DNA of 64,000 nt, taken from contig NZ_CP093280.1 of NCBI RefSeq assembly GCF_026651855.1, positions 3,388,001-3,452,000 on the forward strand, given 5' to 3'. Each line of letters begins with the position of its first letter. The first letter of the stretch is position 1. This DNA is from Pseudomonas silvicola. Lineage in GTDB: Bacteria > Pseudomonadota > Gammaproteobacteria > Pseudomonadales > Pseudomonadaceae. The notes below the pieces were generated by a model. The model saw only the letters and a program-made list of their open reading frames with translations, did not search any database and had not been told where the DNA came from. The translations under genes and the position numbers were made by a program. Positions 29,983 to 40,648 of the stretch are shown here, piece after piece.

Positions 29983-31233
29983 ATGTTCAGACCTCTCTTC
30001 GTGTTCATCGGCGCGCGTTATACCCGCGCCAAGCGTCGCAATCATTTTGTGTCGTTCATTTCACTGACCTCCATGATCGGTCTCGCCCTGGGCGTCATCG
30101 TCATGATCGTGGTGCTGTCGGTGATGAACGGCTTCGATCATGAGATGCGTACCCGCGTGCTCGGCATGGTGCCCCACGCAACCATCGAATCCAGCAAGCC
30201 GATCAGTGACTGGCAGGCCCTTGCCGCTAAAGTAAAGCAGAATCCTGCGGTTCTGGAGGTGGCGCCCTACACCCAGATGCAGGGTTTGCTGACCAATAAC
30301 GGCAAGGTGCAGAAAATGCTGCTCAACGGCGTCGACCCCGCCGAGGAGCGCAAGGTCTCGATCCTGGATCATTTCATCAAGCAAGGCAGCCTGGACGACC
30401 TCAAGGCCGGTGACTTCGGCATCATGCTGGGTGACAACGCCGCCAACAAACTGGGCGTGCAGGTGGGCGACAAGGTCACCTTCGTGACCCCCGAGGTGAG
30501 CATCACCCCGGCCGGCATGTTTCCGCGCATGAAGCGCTTCACCGTCACCGGTATCTTCCATGTGGGCGCCGGCGAGATCGACGGCTACCTGGGCCTGACC
30601 AACCTCGACGACCTGGCGCGCCTGCACCGTTGGCAGCCCGACCAGGTACAGGGCCTGCGGCTGAAGTTCGCCGACCTGTTCCAGGCGCCGCGCATTTCCT
30701 GGGAAATCGCCCAGCACCTGGGTGATCAGGACTTCTACGCCCGCGACTGGACTCGTACCCACGGCAATCTGTACCAGGCCATCGGCATGGAGAAATCCAT
30801 GATCGGCCTGCTGCTGTTGCTGATCGTGGCGGTGGCCGCGTTCAACATCATTTCCACCCTGGTGATGGTGGTCAACGACAAGCGCGGCGACATCGCCATC
30901 CTGCGCACCCTGGGCTCGACGCCGGGGCAGATCATGCGCATCTTCATGGTGCAGGGCACGGTGATCGGCGTGGTCGGCACGCTGATCGGCGCGGTGCTGG
31001 GCATGCTCGCGGCGCTGAACGTCAGTGCCGCCATCGCCCTGCTGGAAAAAGTCATCGGGCACAAGTTCCTCAACCCCGACGTCTATTTCATCGATTACCT
31101 GCCGTCGCAGCTGATGGCCAATGACGTGTTCATGGTCTGCGGCGCGGCATTGGTCCTGAGTTTCCTCGCGACCCTGTACCCCGCCTGGCGTGCCGCACGC
31201 ACCCAGCCGGCAGAGGCGCTACGTTATGAGTGA
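29983..31233 (+). CDS. lolC: Lipoprotein-releasing system permease LolC
   Basis: This is a 416-aa inner-membrane subunit with an N-terminal helix ([30 protein letters not shown]), a large periplasmic loop and three C-terminal helices ending [20 protein letters not shown]. With LolD and LolE it extracts lipoproteins from the inner membrane and passes them to LolA. LolC has the LolA-binding hook. It shares high similarity with LolE (31,993), both within the FtsX-like permease family. Its stop overlaps the lolD start. Assignment of C versus E follows gene order. Confidence 0.92.
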   Translation: MFRPLFVFIGARYTRAKRRNHFVSFISLTSMIGLALGVIVMIVVLSVMNGFDHEMRTRVLGMVPHATIESSKPISDWQALAAKVKQNPAVLEVAPYTQMQGLLTNNGKVQKMLLNGVDPAEERKVSILDHFIKQGSLDDLKAGDFGIMLGDNAANKLGVQVGDKVTFVTPEVSITPAGMFPRMKRFTVTGIFHVGAGEIDGYLGLTNLDDLARLHRWQPDQVQGLRLKFADLFQAPRISWEIAQHLGDQDFYARDWTRTHGNLYQAIGMEKSMIGLLLLLIVAVAAFNIISTLVMVVNDKRGDIAILRTLGSTPGQIMRIFMVQGTVIGVVGTLIGAVLGMLAALNVSAAIALLEKVIGHKFLNPDVYFIDYLPSQLMANDVFMVCGAALVLSFLATLYPAWRAARTQPAEALRYE

Positions 31234-31924
31234 GTTGGGCATGAGTGAAAAAGCAGTGCTGAGTTGCCGCAACCTGGGCAAGTCCTACGAGGAAGGCCCG
31301 GAGTCGGTCGTGGTATTGTCGAACCTGCAGTTGGAGCTGTTTGCCGGTGAGCGCGTGGCGATCGTCGGCCAGTCGGGCTCGGGCAAGAGTACGCTGCTGA
31401 ACATGCTTGGCGGCCTCGACACGCCTACCACGGGCAGTGTGTGGCTGGCGGGCGAGCAACTCTCGGCCTTGAACGAGAAAGCCCGCGGCCTGTTACGCAA
31501 CCGCGCCCTGGGCTTCGTCTACCAGTTCCACCACCTGCTACCCGAATTCACGGCGCTGGAAAACGTGTGCATGCCGCTGCTGATCGGCAAAACGCCGATC
31601 CCCGAGGCGAAACAGCGCGCCACCGCGCTGCTGGAGCGCGTGGGCCTGGGCCATCGCCTGTCGCACAAGCCGGCCGAGTTGTCGGGCGGCGAGCGCCAGC
31701 GCGTGGCCATTGCCCGTGCATTGGTGAACCAGCCGGGCCTGGTGATGCTCGACGAGCCTACCGGCAACCTCGACCAGCATACCGCGCAAGGTATCCAAGA
31801 CCTGATGCTGGAGTTGAGCACGTCGCTGCGCACGGCCTTCCTGGTGGTGACCCACGACCTCAACCTGGCTCGCCAGATGGACCGCGTGCTGCGCCTGGAA
31901 GAGGGCCGTCTGGTCCCTATCTGA
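31226..31924 (+). CDS. lolD: Lipoprotein-releasing system ATPase LolD
   Basis: This is a 232-aa ABC ATPase that energises LolCDE. Walker A is GQSGSGKST, the Q-loop is [11 protein letters not shown] (the FHHLLP motif is diagnostic for LolD), the signature is [15 protein letters not shown], Walker B is [12 protein letters not shown] and the switch His is in VVTHDLNLA. It starts at the ATG at 31,226, overlapping lolC by 8 bases; a second ATG five codons later (31,241) is possible. Confidence 0.95.
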   Translation: MSELGMSEKAVLSCRNLGKSYEEGPESVVVLSNLQLELFAGERVAIVGQSGSGKSTLLNMLGGLDTPTTGSVWLAGEQLSALNEKARGLLRNRALGFVYQFHHLLPEFTALENVCMPLLIGKTPIPEAKQRATALLERVGLGHRLSHKPAELSGGERQRVAIARALVNQPGLVMLDEPTGNLDQHTAQGIQDLMLELSTSLRTAFLVVTHDLNLARQMDRVLRLEEGRLVPI

Positions 31925-31992
31925 GCCACCCGGCGTTGCGCCTGGGCAAGCCCGGGCGCCTGCTTCAACCCTTTTTCCAGGTGCCTTGACGT

Positions 31993-33237
31993 ATGTTCAG
32001 ACCCTTATCCATCTTCGTCGGCGCGCGCTACACCCGGGCCAAGCGCCGCAACCATTTCATTTCGTTCATTTCCATGACCTCCATGATCGGCCTGGGCCTG
32101 GGTGTGCTGGCGATGATCGTGGTGCTGTCGGTGATGAACGGTTTCCAGAAGGAAATGAGTTCGCGCATCCTCGGCATGGTGCCCCACGCGACCATTCTGG
32201 GCGCCAAACCGCTGGATGACTGGCGGCCGGTCGCCGCTGCCGCCATGAAGAACCCCGAAGTGCTGGCCGCCGTGCCGTTCACCGACATGGACGGCATGCT
32301 GTCCTACAAGGGGTACATGCAGCCGATTCAGGTCAGCGGTGTCGACCCTGCCCAGGAGGGCAAGGTCTCCATCGTCGCTGACCACATCGTTCAGGGCTCG
32401 ATGCAGGACCTCAAGCCGGGTGAGTTTGGCGTGGTCATCGGCGACATCACCGCGCGGCGCTTTCGCCTGAGCGTGGGTGACAAGCTGACCCTGATCGTGC
32501 CCGAGCTCAGCGGCGAGCCAGGCGGGATTACCCCGCGCATGCAGCGTCTGAATGTGGTGGGGGTGTTCAAGGTGGGGGCGGAGCTGGACGGCTCCATGGC
32601 CCTGATCCACATGGCCGACGCTGCGCAGATCCAGCACTGGCAGCCCAACCAGGTGCAGAGCGTGCGCTTGAAGCTCAAGGACCTGTACATGGCACCCCAG
32701 GTGTCCAAGGCCATCGCCGGCACCTTGGGTGATGGCTACAAGGCTGATGACTGGACTCACACCCAGGGCAGCCTGTTCAGCGCCATGAAGATGGAAAAGA
32801 CCATGATCGGCCTGTTGCTGCTGATGATCGTCGCCGTGGCGGCGTTCAACATCATCGCCACGTTGATCATGGTGGTGAACGACAAGGGCGCCGACATCGC
32901 GATTTTGCGCACGTTGGGTGCCACGCCACGGCAGATCATGGGTATCTTCATGGTTCAGGGCACGGTGATCGGCGTGGTGGGCACGCTGATCGGTGGTGTG
33001 CTGGGCATCATCGCCGCCATCAACGTCAGCGCCATGGTGGGCTGGATCGAGCGTGTCACTGGCCAGCACATCTTCACCTCCGACGTGTACTTCATCAGCA
33101 ACCTGCCGTCCGACCTGCAGGCGGGTGACGTGGTGATGATCTGCAGCGCGGGCCTGATCCTGAGCTTCCTGGCCACGATCTACCCGGCCTGGCGCGCGGC
33201 ACAGATCGAACCGGCGTACGCCTTGCGCTACGAGTAA
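31993..33237 (+). CDS. lolE: Lipoprotein-releasing system permease LolE
   Basis: This is a 414-aa paralogue of LolC with the same architecture: an N-terminal helix ([26 protein letters not shown]), a periplasmic domain, three C-terminal helices and the end [20 protein letters not shown]. It is the third gene of lolCDE, 68 bp after lolD. LolE binds the incoming lipoprotein. No terminator with a T-run follows, only a palindrome at 33,252. Confidence 0.92.
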   Translation: MFRPLSIFVGARYTRAKRRNHFISFISMTSMIGLGLGVLAMIVVLSVMNGFQKEMSSRILGMVPHATILGAKPLDDWRPVAAAAMKNPEVLAAVPFTDMDGMLSYKGYMQPIQVSGVDPAQEGKVSIVADHIVQGSMQDLKPGEFGVVIGDITARRFRLSVGDKLTLIVPELSGEPGGITPRMQRLNVVGVFKVGAELDGSMALIHMADAAQIQHWQPNQVQSVRLKLKDLYMAPQVSKAIAGTLGDGYKADDWTHTQGSLFSAMKMEKTMIGLLLLMIVAVAAFNIIATLIMVVNDKGADIAILRTLGATPRQIMGIFMVQGTVIGVVGTLIGGVLGIIAAINVSAMVGWIERVTGQHIFTSDVYFISNLPSDLQAGDVVMICSAGLILSFLATIYPAWRAAQIEPAYALRYE

Positions 33238-33251
33238 ACCCCGCATCCTGC

Positions 33252-33277
33252 GTGGGGGCTGGCAAGCCAGCTCCCAC
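33252..33277. repeat. REP-type palindrome
   Basis: GTGGG-GGCTGGC-AA-GCCAGCT-CCCAC is a near-perfect 12-bp-arm palindrome, the GTGGGAGC...GCTCCCAC type common in P. putida. It lies between lolE and queF and may end the lolCDE transcript. Confidence 0.65.
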
Positions 33278-33332
33278 AAGGGCGGCACAAACCGTTAAAC
33301 TGGGCGGGTTTACTCACGTCCAGGTTTCCAAC

Positions 33333-34163
33333 ATGCATCCCGCAGCCGAACATTCGCCGTTGGGCAAGTCCAGCGAATACATCTCCACCTACACGCCATC
33401 GTTGCTGTTCCCCATCCCACGCGCCGCCAAGTGGGCCGAGCTGGGCCTGAGCGCCGACACCCTGCCGTATCAGGGCGTCGATTTCTGGAACTGCTTCGAG
33501 CTGTCGTGGCTGCTGCCGTCAGGCAAGCCCGTGGTGGCCATCGGCGAATTCAGCATCCCGGCCGACTCGCCGAACATCATCGAGTCCAAGTCGTTCAAAC
33601 TGTACCTCAACTCCCTGAACCAGACGCCCTTCGACAGCACCCAGGCGCTGGAAGCGTGCCTGGTGCAGGACCTGTCGGCCGCCGCCGGCAAGCCCGTGGG
33701 GGTGCGCGTGCGTCGCCTGGCGGAGGTAGAGGCAGAAGGGGTGGTGGGGTTGCCCGGCGCCTGCATCGACGACCTGGATATCACTATCTCCAGTTACGAG
33801 CACCCGCAACCTGAGTTGCTGCGCTGCGATGCTTCGCGCATCGTCGAGGAAAGCCTGCACAGCCACCTGCTCAAATCCAACTGCCCGGTCACCAGCCAGC
33901 CGGATTGGGGTAGCGTCGCGGTGCATTACCGCGGCCCGGCGCTGGACCACGCCAGCTTCCTGGCTTACCTGGTGAGTTTTCGCCAGCATTCGGACTTCCA
34001 CGAGCAGTGCGTGGAGCGCATCTTCATGGACTTGAAGCGCCTGCTGGACCCACAGGAATTGACGGTGTATGCGCGCTATGTGCGGCGGGGTGGGTTGGAC
34101 ATCAACCCGTACCGCAGCACGTCGGCGGTGACGTTGGAGAACCTGAGGCTGGTCCGCCAGTAA
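33333..34163 (+). CDS. queF: NADPH-dependent 7-cyano-7-deazaguanine reductase QueF
   Basis: This is a 276-aa long-form (YqfQ/E. coli type) QueF of queuosine biosynthesis, reducing preQ0 to preQ1. The N-terminal half carries the QueF motif [17 protein letters not shown]. The C-terminal half has the catalytic Cys in [21 protein letters not shown], with the conserved Asp four to seven residues later, and the Glu/His in [13 protein letters not shown]. Start at 33,333 by conservation; no strong ribosome site is visible. Confidence 0.94.
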   Translation: MHPAAEHSPLGKSSEYISTYTPSLLFPIPRAAKWAELGLSADTLPYQGVDFWNCFELSWLLPSGKPVVAIGEFSIPADSPNIIESKSFKLYLNSLNQTPFDSTQALEACLVQDLSAAAGKPVGVRVRRLAEVEAEGVVGLPGACIDDLDITISSYEHPQPELLRCDASRIVEESLHSHLLKSNCPVTSQPDWGSVAVHYRGPALDHASFLAYLVSFRQHSDFHEQCVERIFMDLKRLLDPQELTVYARYVRRGGLDINPYRSTSAVTLENLRLVRQ

Positions 34164-34189
34164 GGTGGGTGGCGCAGGCTTCCCGAGCG

Positions 34190-34248
34190 GCGCCCGGTCC
34201 CGCAGCGTTGGTATCGCTGGCTGGGGTTTTCCCCGTGGGACCGGGCGC
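34190..34248. terminator. Long hairpin between convergent queF and the DUF4404 gene
   Basis: Outer 12-bp perfect arms GCGCCCGGTCCC (34,190) and GGGACCGGGCGC (34,237); an inner CAGCG...CGCTG can also pair. It is probably a bidirectional terminator or REP-like element. Confidence 0.6.
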
Positions 34249-34257
34249 GCCGCGGGT

Positions 34258-34521
34258 TCAGATACCCATGCCGCCCAGGGTCTGGAAGATGTTGCGCAAC
34301 GTGCCCGCCAAGCCAGGGTGCTCCACTTCGAAACGCTCCACGGCCAGGTTGACGCCGTCGGCGAGGTTGGGGTTGTTGGTGGCGGTTTCCAGCTGCAGCT
34401 CGGCCTCGATCTGGGCCATCAGGTCGTGCAGGTTGGCACGCTCCTCTTCATTCAGCGGCGGGTTCTGCTCCAATTGCTCGCGCAATGTGTTCAGTTGCTC
34501 TTGCAGTTCGCGGGCAGGCAT
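34258..34521 (-). CDS. DUF4404 family protein
   Basis: This is an 87-aa, almost wholly helical protein: MPARELQEQLNTLREQLEQNPPLNEEERANLHDLMAQIEAELQ is a coiled coil, and GVNLAVERFEVEHPGLAGTLRNIFQTLGGMGI completes the DUF4404 pattern. It is soluble, with no known activity. The ATG at 34,521 has GGGAGAT upstream. Confidence 0.85.
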   Translation of the reverse strand: MPARELQEQLNTLREQLEQNPPLNEEERANLHDLMAQIEAELQLETATNNPNLADGVNLAVERFEVEHPGLAGTLRNIFQTLGGMGI

Positions 34522-34644
34522 GGCGATCTCCCTTCAATGATAGGCACTGCCATTGACCACGGCGCGCTGCCAAAGGTCCATGACTGACCTTTAGATTAAT
34601 CCAGCGCCGCGCCGCCTGCATGATCTTGATCAACCCCCGTTGTA

Positions 34645-35232
34645 TCAGGGTTTTTCCCCCTTGTAGCGGCGCAGGGCGATGTCGGCGAGGCAGGTGCCCA
34701 GTTCTTCAAGGTGGTCGATGACCGAATGCACGCCCAGCGCGAAGAGTTGCAGCGTGGCCTTGCCGCGCAGCAGGTCGCGTTCGCGGGATTCGAGCAGCGC
34801 CCACTCCTGGGCGGACAGCCCGCACAGCGAGCCGCAAGACGCCAGCCCCACGGTCCACAACCCGGCGTTGAGGCCTGACTGCAGCAGCCGCGGGTTGCCA
34901 CTGACCAGCACGCAGCCGTCCAGCCGTGACACATTGAGTTGCATCAACGCCTGCCAGCAGGCATCCGGTGCCGGCCAGGCATTGCCTTCCGTGGCGCCCA
35001 CGGCCTTGACCCAGTGGGGCAGGGGGGCCGCCAGGGGCAAGGCCAGTTCACTCTTGAGCTCGTCCAGCCAGGCGCAGGGCACGCCCTGGTGGTGCAGCTG
35101 CTGCAAGGCCTGCAGGGCACCGGGCGTGGGGCCGGCGGCAGGTTCGGTGCGTGCGCCAAAGTCCACCAGGCAGCCGCTCAGGCCAAAGAGCGCTGCGGTG
35201 AAGGCGGGCACGCAAGGGGCGGTGTCAGGCAT
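34645..35232 (-). CDS. HAD-superfamily phosphonatase-like protein, probable pseudoenzyme
   Basis: This is a 195-aa protein related to phosphonoacetaldehyde hydrolase (PhnX). The start aligns with the PhnX core (FDWAGTTVDFG-type) but reads ALFGLSGCLVDFGAR, so the nucleophile Asp is replaced by Gly while the second Asp is kept. The cap domain with the Schiff-base Lys is missing. After VDFG the chain goes almost at once to PGALQALQQLHHQGVPCAWLDEL, the post-cap helix. The C-terminal LGVHSVIDHLEELGTCLADIALRR resembles the end of PhnX relatives. Hydrolase activity is therefore unlikely; a binding or structural role is inferred. It is divergent from mlaA. Confidence 0.65.
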   Translation of the reverse strand: MPDTAPCVPAFTAALFGLSGCLVDFGARTEPAAGPTPGALQALQQLHHQGVPCAWLDELKSELALPLAAPLPHWVKAVGATEGNAWPAPDACWQALMQLNVSRLDGCVLVSGNPRLLQSGLNAGLWTVGLASCGSLCGLSAQEWALLESRERDLLRGKATLQLFALGVHSVIDHLEELGTCLADIALRRYKGEKP

Positions 35233-35424
35233 GTCGGCTTCCCTGTGTAGACCCTCGGAGGCTACGCACGGGGCGTGACAGTTGCATGAACCTGTGATGA
35301 CGTTTGGGTGTCTGTGTATCGGGCCAGCGACAAGACTGACGCGCCGGCTTCAGAAGCTTTATACTGCATCACTTTATGTCACGGGGCCTTCCGGCTGCCG
35401 ATTCGAATCCAAGGAGTAACGTCT

Positions 35425-36123
35425 ATGCGCTTGATCGGTGCAGGAATGATCGATCGTCTGGCCAAGGCCTGCCTGATCGCGGGTGTGGTCCTGGCCCCAG
35501 TGGTACAAGCAGCGGACGAGGACCCGTGGGAAGGCGTCAACCGGGTCATCTTCCGTTTCAACGACACGGTCGACACCTACGCGTTCAAACCGATCGCCCA
35601 GGGCTACCAGTTCATCACCCCGCAGTTCATGCAGGATGGCGTGCACAACTTCTTCCAGAACATCGGTGATGTCGGCAACCTGGCCAACGATGTGCTGCAG
35701 GTCAAGCCGCGCGAAGCCGGCGTCGACACTGCGCGCCTGCTGCTCAACACCACACTGGGCGTTGTTGGTTTCGTGGACGTGGGCACCCGCATGGGCCTGC
35801 AGCGCAACGACGAGGACTTCGGCCTGACCCTGGGCAAGTGGGGCGTGCCAAGCGGTCCCTATGTGATGATCCCGCTGCTGGGGCCAAGCACCGTGCGTGA
35901 CGGCCTGGCCAAGTACCCGGACAGCTTTACCCAGCCATACCGGTACATGGACGACATGTCGCTGCGCAACAGCCTGTTCGCACTGAACATGGTCGATACC
36001 CGTGCGCAGTTGCTGTCGGCCGAGAAGATGATCAATGGCGACAAGTACACCTTCATCCGCAACGCTTACCTGCAGATGCGTGAGTTCAAGGTAAAGGAAG
36101 GTCACGTCGTCGACGATTTCTGA
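35425..36123 (+). CDS. mlaA: Phospholipid-binding protein MlaA (VacJ)
   Basis: This is a 232-aa outer-membrane lipid-asymmetry protein that removes mislocalised phospholipids from the outer leaflet, passing them to MlaC. Conserved blocks: DPWEGVNRVIFRFNDTVDTYAFKPIAQGYQF, FFQNIGDVGNLANDVLQ, LLLNTTLGVVGFVDVGTRMGL and GLTLGKWGVPSGPYVMIPLLGPSTVRD. The signal peptide (IAGVVLAPVVQA) lacks a lipobox Cys, so unlike E. coli MlaA this form is not a lipoprotein. Strong AAGGAG site before the ATG at 35,425. Confidence 0.93.
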   Translation: MRLIGAGMIDRLAKACLIAGVVLAPVVQAADEDPWEGVNRVIFRFNDTVDTYAFKPIAQGYQFITPQFMQDGVHNFFQNIGDVGNLANDVLQVKPREAGVDTARLLLNTTLGVVGFVDVGTRMGLQRNDEDFGLTLGKWGVPSGPYVMIPLLGPSTVRDGLAKYPDSFTQPYRYMDDMSLRNSLFALNMVDTRAQLLSAEKMINGDKYTFIRNAYLQMREFKVKEGHVVDDF

Positions 36124-36138
36124 TCGTCCCGATGTGCG

Positions 36139-36165
36139 AAAGGCGACCTTCGGGTCGCCTTTTTT
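36139..36165 (+). terminator. Rho-independent terminator of mlaA
   Basis: Stem AAAGGCGACC / GGTCGCCTTT, loop TTCG, followed by T residues; lies between convergent mlaA and the PilZ gene. Confidence 0.93.
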
Positions 36166-36179
36166 GTGGGTGCGACGGG

Positions 36180-36479
36180 TCAGCTCATCTGCAGGATGCT
36201 CAGCCCCAGGGTTTGCAACCCGGCGCCCAGTTCCTCGGCGCGCACCACCTCCACCTGGGCCTCGAGGTCGCGCAGGGCGGGGTGTTCGGAGGGCAGGTGG
36301 ATACCGATGATATCGCCCACGCGCAGACTGCTGCGGGCCTCGATCTGCATACCGGTGCTGGAGAGGTCACGGCACACGCCGACAATCCGTTGCCCGTCCA
36401 CTTTCAGGAAGACTTTGGCGTTGACCGTCATGCGAATGAAATCGCGTTTTTCGGCAAAGTCGCGATCGATCTGACTCAT
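36180..36479 (-). CDS. Small PilZ-domain protein
   Basis: This is a 99-aa single PilZ domain: an RxxxR-like motif in EKRDFIRMTVNAKVFL and DLSSTGMQIEARSSLRVGDIIGIHL, the (D/N)xSxxG motif. It likely binds c-di-GMP. The ATG at 36,479 (MSQIDRDF) is nine bases after GGAAGG; the in-frame ATG at 36,488 touches that site and is less likely. No partner is evident. Confidence 0.85.
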   Translation of the reverse strand: MSQIDRDFAEKRDFIRMTVNAKVFLKVDGQRIVGVCRDLSSTGMQIEARSSLRVGDIIGIHLPSEHPALRDLEAQVEVVRAEELGAGLQTLGLSILQMS

Positions 36480-36678
36480 GGGCTGCATCCTTCCATTAGG
36501 TTGCTTGCGAAGGGGTTTTTATAACCCCCGGTGATTTGGGCTGTAAAGACGGCAAGCGACCATCGGCACACGCTTGAAACACCCGGCGGATGGGAGTACC
36601 GTCTGCGCCTTAGAGGGCACCTCTGGGTATTCGTGTCAGGGCACATTGTCCTACACTGGCTACCAGGAGAGGCTAGAA

Positions 36679-37935
36679 GTGAATCCAGTAAGCGAGCTCA
36701 GGCCCGGCCGAGTACCTTACGCCAACCAATTTCTGGCGCCGTTTGCCCACATGCAGAAAACCAGTGCCACGCTGCTGATAATCGATGATGACGACGTAGT
36801 GCGCGAGAGTCTCGCGGCCTACCTGGAAGACAGTGGCTTCAGCGTCCTGCAGGCGAGCAATGGCCTGCAGGGGCTTCAGGTATTCGAGCAGGAAAAGCCC
36901 GATCTCGTGATCTGTGACTTGCGCATGCCCCAGGTCGGTGGCCTTGAGCTCATTCGCCAGGTGACCGAGCGTGCGCCCGAAATGCCGGTGATCGTACTGT
37001 CGGGCGCGGGGGTCATGAACGATGCGGTCGAGGCCTTGCGCCTGGGCGCCTCGGACTACCTGATCAAGCCGCTGGAAGACCTGGCCGTGCTTGAGCATTC
37101 GGTACGCCGGGCGCTTGACCGTGCTTGGCTGCTTCAGGAAAACCAGCGCTACCGGGAAAAGCTTGAAACCGCCAACCGCGAACTGGAGGCCAGCCTGCAC
37201 CTGTTGCAGGAGGACCAGAACGCGGGGCGCCAGGTGCAGATGAACATGCTGCCCGAGAGCCCGTGGGAGGTCGACGGCTTCAAGTTCGAGCACCAGATCA
37301 TTCCGTCCTTGTACTTGTCGGGTGATTTCGTCGACTGTTTTCGCGTTGATGAGCGTAGAGTGGCATTCTACCTGGCTGACGTGTCCGGGCATGGTGCCTC
37401 GTCAGCGTTCGTGACCGTGCTGCTGAAGTTCATGACCACGCGCCTGATGTTCGAATTCAAGCGCAGCGGCACCCTGCCGGAATTCAAACCGTCGGAAGTG
37501 CTGGGGCATATCAACCGCGGCCTGATCAACTGCAAGCTGGGCAAGCATGTGACCATGGTGGGCGGGGTCATCGACGAGGAAACCGGCCTGCTCACCTACA
37601 GCATTGGCGGACATCTGCCGTTGCCGGTGTTCTTCAGCCAGGGCCAGGTGCGTTACCTGGAAGGGCGCGGGTTGCCGGTGGGGCTGTTCAACGAGGCCAC
37701 CTACAGTGACCACGTGCTGGAGTTGCCCGAGAGTTTCAGCCTGACGCTCTTCTCTGATGGCATTCTGGACCTTTTGCCCGGTGAAACACTCAAAGACAAA
37801 GAGGCTGCCTTGCCGGAAATCGTCAAGGAAGTCGGCGGCGGCCTGGATGGCCTGCGGCAGAAGTTTGGATTGGCCACGCTCGGGGAGATGCCGGATGATA
37901 TCGCCCTGTTGGTGCTAAGCAGGAACCTAGAATGA
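36679..37935 (+). CDS. rssB: Response regulator RssB with PP2C-type phosphatase output
   Basis: The receiver domain (ATLLIIDDDDVVRESLAAYLEDSG..., phospho-Asp in LVICDLRMPQVGGLELI, Lys in DYLIKPLEDL) is joined by a coiled coil to a SpoIIE/PP2C-like phosphatase domain (LSGDFVDCFRVDERRVAFYLADVSGHGASSAFVTVLLK...LFSDGILDLLPG...PDDIALLVL). In Pseudomonas RssB acts with the anti-sigma antagonist RssC to control RpoS. A GTG at 36,679 with AGGAGAGG six bases upstream gives 418 aa. An ATG at 36,751 without a ribosome site gives 394 aa, the length usual for the P. aeruginosa protein. The start is unresolved. It overlaps rssC by four bases. Confidence 0.88.
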   Translation: MNPVSELRPGRVPYANQFLAPFAHMQKTSATLLIIDDDDVVRESLAAYLEDSGFSVLQASNGLQGLQVFEQEKPDLVICDLRMPQVGGLELIRQVTERAPEMPVIVLSGAGVMNDAVEALRLGASDYLIKPLEDLAVLEHSVRRALDRAWLLQENQRYREKLETANRELEASLHLLQEDQNAGRQVQMNMLPESPWEVDGFKFEHQIIPSLYLSGDFVDCFRVDERRVAFYLADVSGHGASSAFVTVLLKFMTTRLMFEFKRSGTLPEFKPSEVLGHINRGLINCKLGKHVTMVGGVIDEETGLLTYSIGGHLPLPVFFSQGQVRYLEGRGLPVGLFNEATYSDHVLELPESFSLTLFSDGILDLLPGETLKDKEAALPEIVKEVGGGLDGLRQKFGLATLGEMPDDIALLVLSRNLE

Positions 37936-38414
37936 GTACTGGTAGAATCCAGTTCGCCGAACAAGATGGCACGTTCGTGCTGAAATTTGTCGGTGAAGTG
38001 CGCCTGACCCTGTGTTCGGCGCTGGATGCGACTATTGAGAAGATCTTCACTGCCTTGAATTTCTCGGCCATCGTCATTGACCTGACCGAGACGCGCAGCA
38101 TCGACAGCACCACGCTGGGCCTGTTGGCCAAGCTGTCGATCCTGTCGCGGCAGAAGGTAGGGTTGCTGCCGACCGTGGTTACCACCCACGAGGACATCAC
38201 GCGCCTGCTGCAATCGATGGGCTTCGACCAGGTGTTCAACATCGTCGACCGCCCCATCCCGTGCCCCGAGTGCCTGACCGACCTGCCTTCGCAGGATCAG
38301 TCCGAGGACATCGTGCGTACCAAGGTACTGGAAGCGCACAAGATCCTGATGGGGCTGAACGACTCCAACCGCGAAGCCTTCCACGACCTGGTCAGCGCGC
38401 TCGAGCGCAGTTGA
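37932..38414 (+). CDS. rssC: STAS-domain anti-sigma factor antagonist RssC
   Basis: This is a 160-aa protein. The STAS domain (residues 1-~105) has the phosphorylatable Ser in IDLTETRSIDSTTLGLLAKLS. A C-terminal extension carries CPECLTDLPSQDQSEDIVRTKVLEAHKILMGL. It is the substrate expected for the RssB phosphatase domain; ATGA overlap with rssB indicates translational coupling. Confidence 0.88.
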   Translation: MSTGRIQFAEQDGTFVLKFVGEVRLTLCSALDATIEKIFTALNFSAIVIDLTETRSIDSTTLGLLAKLSILSRQKVGLLPTVVTTHEDITRLLQSMGFDQVFNIVDRPIPCPECLTDLPSQDQSEDIVRTKVLEAHKILMGLNDSNREAFHDLVSALERS

Positions 38415-38427
38415 AGCCAGCGTCCAC

Positions 38428-38463
38428 AAAAAAGGGCGACTCCCATGGGAGCCGCCCTTTTTC
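38428..38463. terminator. Bidirectional terminator between rssC and tal
   Basis: Long stem AAAAAGGGCG-A-CTCCC / GGGAG-C-CGCCCTTTTT with the centre at CCATGG; A-run and T-run on opposite sides serve both convergent genes. Confidence 0.93.
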
Positions 38464-38478
38464 ATTTCCGACGGTGAA

Positions 38479-39405
38479 TCAGATCTTCGCCTTGAGCAGC
38501 GCTTCCAGCTTCTCCTGGTCGCGGGCGAACTGACGGATGCCTTCGGCCAGCTTCTCGGTGGCCATGGCGTCCTCGTTGGACTCCCAGCGGAACTGGGCTT
38601 CGTTCAGCGGGTGCTTCGGCTCGCCGGCGTTGCCTGGCTTGAGCTTCTGCGACAGGGTGCCGGTGTCATCCGACAGCTTCTGCAACAGCTCGGGGCTGAT
38701 GGTCAAGCGGTCGCAACCGGCCAGCTCTTCGATCTGGCTGATGTTGCGGAAGCTGGCGCCCATGACCACGGTGTCGTAGCCGTTGGCCTTGTAGTAGTTG
38801 TAGATGCGTGTCACCGACTGCACGCCCGGGTCTTCGGCGCCCGTGTATTCCTGGCCAGTGGACTTCTTGTACCAGTCGTAGATACGGCCCACGAACGGCG
38901 AGATCAGGAACACCCCGGCATCGGCGCAGGCGGCGGCCTGGGCGAAGGAGAACAGCAGGGTAAGGTTGGTCTGGATGCCTTCCTTTTCCAGTTTCTCGGC
39001 GGCGCGAATACCTTCCCAGGTAGAAGCCAGCTTGATCAGCACACGGTCACGGCCAACGCCGGCCTTGTCGTACAGGTCGATCAACTGGTGAGCCTTGGCC
39101 AGCAGCTTGGGCTCGTCGAACGACAGCCGGGCGTCCACCTCGGTGGAGATACGCCCTGGGATAGCCTTCAAGATACCGCTACCCACGGCGACCGCGAAAC
39201 GGTCGCTGGCCAGGCCGATATCGCCTTTGACGTCGCGCACGGCGTCGTTCAGCAGCTCGGCATAACTTTCAATCGAGGCCGCCTTGAGCAGCAGCGATGG
39301 GTTGGTGGTAGCGTCCTGGGGCTTGAGGCGGGTAATCGCATCAAGGTCACCGGTGTCGGCGACTACCGTGGTGAATTGCTTGAGTTGTTCCAGCTTGGAA
39401 GTCAT
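38479..39405 (-). CDS. tal: Transaldolase
   Basis: This is a 308-aa class I transaldolase of the pentose phosphate pathway. Conserved: [29 protein letters not shown], the Schiff-base Lys in [35 protein letters not shown] and [11 protein letters not shown]. The start is ATG 39,405 ([12 protein letters not shown]), with AGGA upstream; the frame is open 11 codons further. Confidence 0.96.
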   Translation of the reverse strand: MTSKLEQLKQFTTVVADTGDLDAITRLKPQDATTNPSLLLKAASIESYAELLNDAVRDVKGDIGLASDRFAVAVGSGILKAIPGRISTEVDARLSFDEPKLLAKAHQLIDLYDKAGVGRDRVLIKLASTWEGIRAAEKLEKEGIQTNLTLLFSFAQAAACADAGVFLISPFVGRIYDWYKKSTGQEYTGAEDPGVQSVTRIYNYYKANGYDTVVMGASFRNISQIEELAGCDRLTISPELLQKLSDDTGTLSQKLKPGNAGEPKHPLNEAQFRWESNEDAMATEKLAEGIRQFARDQEKLEALLKAKI

Positions 39406-39538
39406 GAGCGTGCTCTGTCCTGTGCGATTGAGTGACATTACCCGACCACCGCCAAGCGCTCAAGCGCCGCGGGGGCCGGGTAACCAAAGACTGCTTGTTG
39501 GAGTGCGAAACCGTTGTGCCGGTTCCCTGGCGCAGCGG

Positions 39539-40573
<1,035 letters not shown>

Positions 40574-40605
40574 TTTCGGGCGTTTTCAGGCGTTTTTTTC
40601 CAGTC

Positions 40606-40624
40606 GTTGGTACAATGTACCAAC
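40606..40624. promoter_or_regulatory. 19-bp perfect palindrome in the dusA/integrase divergent promoter region
   Basis: GTTGGTACA-A-TGTACCAAC, centred at 40,615. The half-word TGTACCA recurs at 40,566-40,572 (TTTTGTACCA) and 40,637-40,643 (GTGTACCAAT), giving evenly scattered sites across 75 bp. It is probably an operator for an integrase regulator or excisionase, or integrase arm sites. Confidence 0.6.
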
Positions 40625-40648
40625 TGAACGGAGGCGTGTACCAATTCC

